NCBI GenBank assembly: GCA_965198915.1 | Contig: CBDAQC010000002.1 | Location: forward strand, 1,302,001-1,366,000 | Source: BOG-908 sp965198915 | GTDB lineage: Bacteria > Pseudomonadota > Alphaproteobacteria > Acetobacterales > Acetobacteraceae | Direction: 5' to 3' | DNA: 64,000 bases | Part shown: in pieces, positions 36,681 to 42,668 of the stretch | Layout: each line of letters begins with the position of its first letter | Numbering within the stretch: position 1 is the stretch's first letter | Notes under the pieces: generated by a model | What the model was told of the DNA's origin: nothing | Database searches by the model: none | What the model saw: the letters and a program-made list of their open reading frames with translations, nothing else | Translations under genes and position numbers: made by a program

Positions 36681-38700
36681 TGCCTTGAGCCTTCTCGCGC
36701 TCTGGACCACGGACCACCTCCTCCCCCCCGACCTCACCCGCCTGACCGCCTCAAAGGAAGTGCGAGCCGCGGACGGGCAATTGCTGCGCGCGTTTCCGGC
36801 GCCTGGCGGCACCTGGCGCCTGCACACCGGCGTGGCCGACGTGGACCCGCGCTACCTGCATCTGCTTCTGGCGGCGGAGGACCGGCGCTTCCGCGCCCAT
36901 GGCGGCGTGGATGCCGGCGCGCTGTTGCGCGCGGCCTGGCAATACGCGCGGTCGGGCCGGATCGTGTCGGGCGGCTCCACGCTCAGCATGCAGACGGCGC
37001 GGCTGCTGGAGCCGCATCGGCGCAGCCTGCTGGGCAAGCTGCACGACATCCTGCGCGCCTGGCAGCTGGAAGAGCGGTTCGACAAGAACGCGATCCTGTC
37101 GATGTACCTGACGCTTGCCCCGTTCGGCGGCAATGTGGAGGGCGTGCGCGCCGCAAGCCTGACCTGGTTCGGCCATGACGCGTCCCGGCTCTCCGAGGCG
37201 GAGGCGGCACTGCTGGTGGCGATACCGCAAACCCCCGCGCGGCGGCGCCCGGACCGGCACGTCACGGCAGCGCAGACGGCAGCGGGGCTGCTGGTGACGC
37301 GGTTACGGGCCGCCGGGTCATTGCCGGCCGACTGGTCCGACCGGACCACGCTGGACTGGACGGCGGCGTCACCGCAATCGCGCCACGCGCTGCCACGCCT
37401 GGCCGCGCTGTTCTGCGCCGGGTTGGCGCGCGCGGCGTCGCCGGGCGCGGTGGTCCGCAGCACCATAGATTTCGCTTTGCAACGGCAGTTGGAAGCCCTG
37501 CTCGGCCGCGAGATGGCGGCCGAGCCGGCGCAAGTGGGCGTGGCGGCCCTGGTGGTGGACAACGCGACCCGCAGCGTGCGCGCCAGCGTCGGCGGACGCG
37601 GCGCCGCGATGGCCGGCGCAGACCTGGACCTGACCACGACCAGGCGATCGCCCGGTTCTGCGCTGAAGCCATTCATCTACGGCATGGCGTTCGACGCCGG
37701 CCTGCTGCACCCGCTGACCCTGATCGGCGACGCGCCCGGCCTGATACCGGGCTACGCGCCGCATAATTTCGACGACCTGTATCACGGCGCCATCACCGCG
37801 CAGACCGCGCTTCGCCAGTCCTGCAACGTGCCCGCGGTGCAGGTGCTGCAGACGATCGGGCCGGACCGTTTCGTGGCGGGGTTGCGCCAGGCTGGTGCGG
37901 CGGTGGCGATGCCCGGCCGCCAGGCCAGCCTGGCGGTGGCGCTCGGCGGGCTGGGAATCAGCTTGTCGGACATGGTGATGCTCTACGCGGCCCTGGGTGA
38001 CGACGGCCGCGCGGCGCCGCTGGTGCGCCTGCAGGGCACGCCCGCCAGGAAAGTGGCGTTTCTGGGTGAGCTCGCGGTGTATTACCTGCGCCACGTTCTG
38101 GAAGGCTCGCCACCGCCGCCCGGCATGGCCTACGCCTCGCTGACCGGCGGGCGGGCCATCGCGTTCAAGACCGGCACGTCCTACGGTTTCCGGGACGCGT
38201 GGGCGGTCGGCTACTCACGCGCCAGCACGGTTGGCGTGTGGACCGGGCGGGTGGAGGGCACGCCGCGCCCGGGCAGTGTCGGCCGTGCCACCGCGGCGCC
38301 GCTTATGCTGCAGGCCTTCGGCCTGCTGCCGCCCGAAGCCGACGAAGCCGCCCCGCCGCCGCCCGGCGCCATCGTGGCCGACAGTACTGCGGCGCTGCCG
38401 GCCGCCCTGCGCCGCCTGGGCCCGCCGCAGGACGCCTTGCCGCAACGGCCCGTGCTGGACTACCCGCCGCCTGGCGCGACTATCGACCTGACTCGCGCAC
38501 CCGGGGACGGCTACGACCCCGTGACGCTGCGCGTGCGGGGCGGCACGCCGCCTTTCCGGTGGATCGTCAACGGGGTGCCAGAGCGCGGCCACGGTGCGGA
38601 AGTGCATTGGGCGCCGGACGGGCCGGGGGCGGCGGTGGTGACCGTGATCGGGGCAGATGACCTGGCGGTGCATGGCAGTTTCCGCATGGAGACCGAGTGA
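36553..38700 (+). CDS. pbpC: Penicillin-binding protein 1C (bifunctional)
   Basis: About 715 residues from TTG 36553, or 671 from TTG 36685. The GT51 glycosyltransferase domain has the catalytic Glu in LLAAEDRRFRAHGG (E109) and SGGSTLSMQTARLLEP. The transpeptidase domain has SPGSALKPF (S369), SCN (QSCNVPAVQ) and FKTGTSYG. A C-terminal BiPBP_C-like beta domain ends the protein. It makes or repairs peptidoglycan beside the alpha-2-macroglobulin encoded upstream. The N-terminus is odd: no ATG or GTG is in frame, and the membrane anchor (SFLALSLLALWTTDHLL) gains its positive flank only if the family B repeat is translated. The longer start is given because the anchor needs it; this is uncertain. 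Confidence 0.9.
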   Translation: MKKKPLLPAFAARRRFRENPAAAHAGRHKFFGSFVQKRTASFLALSLLALWTTDHLLPPDLTRLTASKEVRAADGQLLRAFPAPGGTWRLHTGVADVDPRYLHLLLAAEDRRFRAHGGVDAGALLRAAWQYARSGRIVSGGSTLSMQTARLLEPHRRSLLGKLHDILRAWQLEERFDKNAILSMYLTLAPFGGNVEGVRAASLTWFGHDASRLSEAEAALLVAIPQTPARRRPDRHVTAAQTAAGLLVTRLRAAGSLPADWSDRTTLDWTAASPQSRHALPRLAALFCAGLARAASPGAVVRSTIDFALQRQLEALLGREMAAEPAQVGVAALVVDNATRSVRASVGGRGAAMAGADLDLTTTRRSPGSALKPFIYGMAFDAGLLHPLTLIGDAPGLIPGYAPHNFDDLYHGAITAQTALRQSCNVPAVQVLQTIGPDRFVAGLRQAGAAVAMPGRQASLAVALGGLGISLSDMVMLYAALGDDGRAAPLVRLQGTPARKVAFLGELAVYYLRHVLEGSPPPPGMAYASLTGGRAIAFKTGTSYGFRDAWAVGYSRASTVGVWTGRVEGTPRPGSVGRATAAPLMLQAFGLLPPEADEAAPPPPGAIVADSTAALPAALRRLGPPQDALPQRPVLDYPPPGATIDLTRAPGDGYDPVTLRVRGGTPPFRWIVNGVPERGHGAEVHWAPDGPGAAVVTVIGADDLAVHGSFRMETE

Positions 38701-38707
38701 CGCCAAA

Positions 38708-38842
38708 AGAAGGCCAGGGGCTCTGCCCCTGGACCCCGCTGGGGCCTTGGCCCCAGACCCCATTTCGCAGGAGTGCGTGTAAGAGGTTCTAAGGACGACT
38801 GTCCTTAGCGGGGTCCAGGGGCAGAGCCCCTGGCCTTCCTTA
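38708..38842. repeat. Family A repeat, copy 4 (composite palindrome)
   Basis: CCAGGGGCTCTGCCCCTGG at the left returns inverted as CCAGGGGCAGAGCCCCTGG at the right, each followed or preceded by ACCCCGC/GCGGGGT. Between them are GGGGCCTTGGCCCC and the hairpin AAGGACGACTGTCCTT. It lies between convergent pbpC and the T6SS accessory gene, a plausible two-way terminator. Confidence 0.82.
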
Positions 38843-38846
38843 CACC

Positions 38847-39176
38847 TCAGGGCAGCGCCGGCCGTGTCTGCTGGTTCAGCCGATACGCTTCCTGCGTCAC
38901 CTGGAACGCCAGCCTGCCAAGATCAGTGCCCTCCTGCCAGGCGCCGCCGATCTCCAGCCGTCCCTTGTTGAACGACCACACGCTCAAATACACCTGGTGC
39001 GGCAACAGGCGTGATCGCCCTGCCCTGAGGTCCTCAAGCCGCTTCGCTTCGTGCCGCAGCAGATCGAGGCATCTGGACAGCAGCGCGCGTTCAGGCCCCG
39101 GCGCCTCCGCCGCAAGCCTCGCCTGCATGCCCTGCAGCAGCGTCTGCAGGTCTGACCACAACTGATCGTCGATCAA
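38847..39176 (-). CDS. Small protein of unknown function, possible immunity partner
   Basis: 109 residues from a TTG that overlaps the stop of the gene before it (TTGA). No family is recognised. It is predicted mostly helical (IDDQLWSDLQTLLQGM, LLSRCLDLLRHEAKRLEDL), then has LLPHQVYLSVWSFNKGRLEI, with no signal or membrane segment. It is the last gene of the T6SS minus arm and directly overlaps a fragment that looks like a toxin tip. By analogy with effector-immunity pairs it could protect against that toxin; this is inference from position and size only. Confidence 0.5.
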   Translation of the reverse strand: MIDDQLWSDLQTLLQGMQARLAAEAPGPERALLSRCLDLLRHEAKRLEDLRAGRSRLLPHQVYLSVWSFNKGRLEIGGAWQEGTDLGRLAFQVTQEAYRLNQQTRPALP

Positions 39177-39487
39177 GGCTTTCCACTCCAGGGAGTTGGC
39201 ACCGGCGCGGACGGGGAGGCCGAGCCCGGCGGTATCCAGATCTGCTGCGCGCCGCCAGGCAACACGCTGGTGCCGTGACTGGACATCTGGGGTGCCGCGG
39301 GCCCCGTCCAACCGCGCAGGCCGGTGGTGGGCGGCTGGACACAGGCGCCGTTGCCGTTCCAGTTGTTTTGGACCGCGGCGCCACCCCGCTGGTCCGACTC
39401 CGTGGTGGGCGCGTCGGGAGGCCAGAAGCCGCCATTGGCCGATGCGTCCGATCCAATGACGCGGGAAGTTTCGCTTGATATGTACAC
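39173..39487 (-). CDS. Possible orphan toxin C-terminus or gene fragment
   Basis: 104 residues from a GTG with no clear ribosome site. Composition is rich in Gly, Pro, Asn, Ser and Trp and low in Arg, unlike the shadow frames around it, so it is probably a real protein. Segments such as NGGFWPPDAP and LPGGAQQIWIPPG look like a secreted-toxin tip; the last faintly resembles GGGQQYFVPN at the end of the Tse6-like protein upstream. The frame continues upstream to an in-frame TAG at 39521-39523, before which an ATG at 39580 opens MSKLDIDASAGRVTAAGKAR. It may therefore be a nonsense-broken gene or a displaced toxin cassette. Function is not established. Confidence 0.42.
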   Translation of the reverse strand: MYISSETSRVIGSDASANGGFWPPDAPTTESDQRGGAAVQNNWNGNGACVQPPTTGLRGWTGPAAPQMSSHGTSVLPGGAQQIWIPPGSASPSAPVPTPWSGKP

Positions 39488-39773
39488 ACCGAACGCGATT
39501 CCGGCGTCGCGTCCATTTCTCTAACGTGCCTTGCCGGCGGCGGTCACCCGGCCGGCGGATGCGTCGATGTCGAGCTTAGACATGTCCTTGTTCGGCGGCT
39601 GGAAGATGCTGCGAAATGATCTTGCCGTGGCGGGCTGGCATGTCCCATTTAGCTGAAAACGCCGGTGGCGGTATCGTTTGACCGGTTCTGACGGTAAGCT
39701 CAACCCAACCGATGGAACGGCTTCAGCGTGAACGAAGCCTCGCAGGACGCCATGCGTTCGCAACACTGAACAG
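39488..39773. other. Low-GC gap between the Tsi6-like gene and the fragment
   Basis: No complete gene is supported. A 20-codon frame opens at the ATG at 39580 after AACAAGGAC and stops at TAG 39521, in frame with the fragment downstream. The stretch is visibly poorer in GC than its surroundings, consistent with remnants of an exchanged effector cassette. Confidence 0.45.
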
Positions 39774-40043
39774 TCATCCGTTTGTCTGCAGCCGGATGTC
39801 TTCCAGCATTGCGTATATTGCATCGCAAAACGCCATGTCACTTGTCTCAAGCTCCCGAGCGCACATTAGTCCAATACCATGCGTCAGCGAAGCGTAGAAC
39901 GCTCGGTCCGGCGGCGGTCCAGCGCTTAGGCGCGCGTCGATAGCCACCATCTGTCGAGCGGCTGCGTTGTAGAACGGGTTCGCGGGATTCTGTGCCACGC
40001 GCTGGCGGATGACTTCGCGTGCTTTGGAGATTGCGTCAGTCAT
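39774..40043 (-). CDS. Tsi6-like immunity protein candidate
   Basis: 89 residues. Its ATG overlaps the stop of the PAAR effector gene (ATGA), the usual arrangement of a T6SS effector and its immunity protein. It is small, helical and acidic with no signal: KAREVIRQRVAQNPANPFYN, AAARQMVAIDARL, YASLTHGIGLMCARELETSD. From memory this spacing of hydrophobic and charged residues resembles Tsi6 of Pseudomonas aeruginosa, which blocks the NAD(P)+ glycohydrolase Tse6. The comparison was made by eye. The upstream gene independently looks like Tse6, which strengthens the call. It would act in the cytoplasm to protect the cell and its siblings. Confidence 0.7.
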   Translation of the reverse strand: MTDAISKAREVIRQRVAQNPANPFYNAAARQMVAIDARLSAGPPPDRAFYASLTHGIGLMCARELETSDMAFCDAIYAMLEDIRLQTNG

Positions 40044-41257
40044 GGGCTGCCCTTTGTAACCGGCGTAAACACGCTTGTGTTCGGAACGAAATACTGCTGG
40101 CCGCCACCCGAAGTCTGAACCGGGGTGCCAGGCGTGGACCATGTGTCGTTCACCGCCGCGGCGCGAGAGCTAAGCGCCTGCGTGGGCTGGGTGGACACGT
40201 AGTCGGTCTGCACCTTAGGCACGGCGTTGCCTGCGCTGTCGGAGCCTACAGGCGAAATGCCGAGGCTGTCTGGCGTCGCCGATCCAGGGGCGAAATAGTT
40301 GCCTTGGTTGCCTCCTGGAACCTGCCACTGGCTGAGCTGGGTGTTCTCCGGAAGAGTCAAGACTTGGACGGGTTGGTTGAAGTCGATGCCGGCCAAATGC
40401 GAGTCGATGCGTGACTGCGGCCAGCCCTGGTCTGCGTAGAAGCTTTGCGCAATGTTCTGGTTAGCGCCGTATCTGAGACCCGTCGTACCGGCGAGTGCAT
40501 CCCCGGTCAGCCCGCCGGCGGCGCCGCCGACCAAGCCCAGCCCGACCTCGCCGATCGCCGCGCCGCGCTCGCCGTACAGCGCGCCACCGACGGTTTTGCC
40601 CACCTGGCTTAAAGCCGCGCCGCCTGCGAGCCCGCCGGCCGCCTGCAGGCCGAACACGCCGGCTCCCGCCCAGCCGGCCGACGCATAGGCCGCGAACCCC
40701 CCGGCGTTGAGCGCCACCGCGGAGCCGGCCACCACCATGGAAGCCGCGACGTCGACGGCAAGCTGCGGCACCTCCGGGCTGATGCTGGCGAACGACCCGG
40801 TGCTGCCGCCGATGAACACGTTCGGGGATGCCGAACTGATTCGCGCGTCGCAGATGGTGATGTCACCCAGCCGCGCCGCGGGCAGGCCGTTAATGAACAC
40901 GCTGGTGCTGCCCGTGGCGATCTTCTGCGGCGCGTCGTGTTCGTCGCACACCGCCACGTCCTGCAAGGCACGGGCGGCCCCCAGCGCGTTGACGTGCACG
41001 TTGAGCGAGCCGGTGAGGATGTTTCCGGTGGCCTGGCCGTAGGTGGCGCCGATCTTCATCCCGGCCAGCGCGCCGCCGCCGGTCAGTGCCACCGCGCCGC
41101 CCACGGCGGCCAGCACGGCCAGGTCAGCGCCGCCGGTGGCTACCGTGAGCAAGGCGAGGCCCGCCGCCAGGCCAATGGCGCCGCCCAGGCCGAAGCCGAA
41201 GGCGGCGTCGGTGTGGGAGATGCCGTCCGTCTGGCGGGCGGCAGGCGGAGCGGTCAT
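40040..41257 (-). CDS. PAAR-domain T6SS effector, Tse6-like NAD(P)+ glycohydrolase candidate
   Basis: 405 residues with the layout of Tse6. A first hydrophobic region (about 18-68) is followed by a PAAR domain (about 75-152; GSTSVFINGLPAARLGD, SSASPNVFIGG) that caps the VgrG spike. A second hydrophobic region (about 168-255) leads to a C-terminal toxin domain (about 262-405). The latter carries GWPQSRIDSHLAGIDFNQPV and LPENTQLSQWQVPGG, features I recall from the polymorphic toxin type 46 / Tse6 group. Its likely action is NAD(P)+ hydrolysis in a rival cell, with the hydrophobic regions aiding entry. A DUF1795 chaperone gene lies upstream and an immunity candidate overlaps downstream. The start MTAPPAARQTDG excludes an upstream repeat frame. 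Confidence 0.8.
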   Translation of the reverse strand: MTAPPAARQTDGISHTDAAFGFGLGGAIGLAAGLALLTVATGGADLAVLAAVGGAVALTGGGALAGMKIGATYGQATGNILTGSLNVHVNALGAARALQDVAVCDEHDAPQKIATGSTSVFINGLPAARLGDITICDARISSASPNVFIGGSTGSFASISPEVPQLAVDVAASMVVAGSAVALNAGGFAAYASAGWAGAGVFGLQAAGGLAGGAALSQVGKTVGGALYGERGAAIGEVGLGLVGGAAGGLTGDALAGTTGLRYGANQNIAQSFYADQGWPQSRIDSHLAGIDFNQPVQVLTLPENTQLSQWQVPGGNQGNYFAPGSATPDSLGISPVGSDSAGNAVPKVQTDYVSTQPTQALSSRAAAVNDTWSTPGTPVQTSGGGQQYFVPNTSVFTPVTKGSP

Positions 41258-41261
41258 GGGA

Positions 41262-41423
41262 CAGGAAGCAAGCAGTCCTTTTTTGAAACAAAGGACCAAA
41301 AAACTTTTGCTACCCCGCTGCACCAAGGCGCGCGCCCGTCCGGCTGGCACGCGCGCTGGTTCTGCGGGGACGTAAAAGTTTTTTGCTTCTTTTTTTCAAA
41401 AAAGAAGGCCTTGCCTGCCTTCC
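41262..41423. repeat. Family B inverted repeat, copy 8 (both arms)
   Basis: Left arm: GGAAGCAAGCAG, a GTCC/GGAC hairpin with one mismatch, CAAAAAACTTTTG, then CCCCGCTGCACC. Right arm: CTGCGGGGACG, AAAAGTTTTTTG, a CTTC/GAAG hairpin, GGCCTTGCC. It fills the gap between the chaperone and effector genes. Confidence 0.85.
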
Positions 41424-41870
41424 TCACGCGACATCGCCCGTCCAAGCGAAATGCCGCAGCATCTCCAGAAAAACCTCGTCGCACGCGGCGAATTCCGCCT
41501 CCGGCGCGGTATGCGTGATGCTCATTACCCGCCCGCCCGGCCGCAGCACGTAGATCTGGCGCTGCTGGATACGGCCGGACTCGCCGCCCTGCCAGGCGAA
41601 CACGATTTCGATGCAGGCGACGCCGTCCAGCCGCGCGTCACGGCGCAGCTTCAGGGTGAAGCCGGCGGCGCGCGATTGCAGGTCGGCCACCTGGCGGCTG
41701 ACGAACGCGTCCAGCGCCTCGTCCGGCGGCATCTGGTTGGTGGCGACCAGAATGTTCGGCGTCATCGGCTTGTTCGGCGCGGCAGGGGCCGCGTAGCCGA
41801 TCATCGAGCGTTCGATCCACTTGTCTGGCACGGGAAAGACGTAGTCGGTGCCGCGGCAATCCTGGCCCAT
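41424..41870 (-). CDS. DUF1795 (EagT6-like) effector chaperone
   Basis: 148 residues. YVFPVPDKWIERSMIGYAAP at the N-terminus, then TPNILVATNQMPPDEALDAF and a C-terminal QIYVLRPGGRVMSITHTAP, match the DUF1795/DcrB-like fold of Eag proteins. Eag chaperones shield the hydrophobic N-terminal helices of PAAR effectors such as Tse6 and help load them on VgrG. It starts three bases after the gene at 41874 and precedes the PAAR effector, with a 162-bp repeat between. That pairing (Eag, then transmembrane PAAR effector, then immunity) is what the family predicts. No signal peptide is seen, so it is cytoplasmic. Confidence 0.82.
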   Translation of the reverse strand: MGQDCRGTDYVFPVPDKWIERSMIGYAAPAAPNKPMTPNILVATNQMPPDEALDAFVSRQVADLQSRAAGFTLKLRRDARLDGVACIEIVFAWQGGESGRIQQRQIYVLRPGGRVMSITHTAPEAEFAACDEVFLEMLRHFAWTGDVA

Positions 41871-41873
41871 GGA

Positions 41874-42653
41874 TCAGTCGTATTCCGCTTCAGTGGGATC
41901 GGCCGGGGCGCTGCCGCCGAACTGGCTGGCCGGTGGTGCCGTGGCACCGCTGCCGCCGGCGCCGGACAGCGCATCCGGCCCGTCGGGTGAGACGCCCGCG
42001 CCGGGAACGCCCAGAATGGCGCCAAGCCGGCCGAGCACACCGGACAGGCGCGGCATGGCGGGGATGGCGGGCAGAGGAGTGAACTGAGGGGCGGCCGGCT
42101 GCAACCCCGGCGTGATGCCGGGCAGGCTGGACAGGCCGGCGCCGCCGGCCGAGGCCGCGGCGGCCGCCGCCCCGCTGCCGCTGGAGGCCGCTTGAGAGAG
42201 CGCCGGATTGCCGAGTGCCGAGCCCGCCATGGCGGCGGCACTTCCGTGCGCGCCCGGCGTGCTGGCCATCATCGCCTGCGCCGCCGCCATTCCTTGCGCG
42301 CCCATACCGCTGGCCGCGCCGCCGCCTTCCAGCCCGGCAAACGCCGCGCCGGACAGGCTGGAGCCGGCGGGCGCCGAGGACTGGGTGCTGCCGCCGGCGG
42401 GGGTCAGCGTGGAACTGCCCAGGTGCAGAGCCTGGCCGGCGGCCTGGGCGGATTGCGTCAGGCTGGTCTGCGTGGTGCCGGCGAAGCTCTGCGTCACCGG
42501 TGTCAGCAGACCGCTGCCTTTGCCGGTGAGCGGGCCATTGACGTATTGCAGCACCGGCTGCGCCTGATCGGTGACGGGATGAAAGCTGATGTCTTTCATG
42601 CCCTGCTTGGCGGCCATGATGGGTGCGGCGACCATGTTTCCGGGGAACGGCAT
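41874..42653 (-). CDS. Ala/Gly/Ser-rich VgrG-associated protein of unknown function
   Basis: 259 residues. A conserved-looking start (MPFPGNMVAAPIMAAKQGMK) is followed by DISFHPVTDQAQPVLQYVNG, then a long low-complexity tract of Ala, Gly, Ser, Thr and Pro to the acidic end DPTEAEYD. No domain is recognised and no signal peptide is present. It begins 15 bases after vgrG and ends three bases before the Eag chaperone gene, so it is probably translated with them. Position suggests an adaptor, spike-loading factor or secreted cargo of the T6SS tip. That role is inference from context alone. Confidence 0.7.
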   Translation of the reverse strand: MPFPGNMVAAPIMAAKQGMKDISFHPVTDQAQPVLQYVNGPLTGKGSGLLTPVTQSFAGTTQTSLTQSAQAAGQALHLGSSTLTPAGGSTQSSAPAGSSLSGAAFAGLEGGGAASGMGAQGMAAAQAMMASTPGAHGSAAAMAGSALGNPALSQAASSGSGAAAAAASAGGAGLSSLPGITPGLQPAAPQFTPLPAIPAMPRLSGVLGRLGAILGVPGAGVSPDGPDALSGAGGSGATAPPASQFGGSAPADPTEAEYD

Positions 42654-42668
42654 CCTAGCGCGCGCAGC

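Noticed and set aside
39521..39850. 109-codon minus-strand frame upstream of the fragment
   Set aside because: Most of it overlaps the Tsi6-like gene in another frame; only the last 20 codons, from ATG 39580, have any interest and are described with the fragment.
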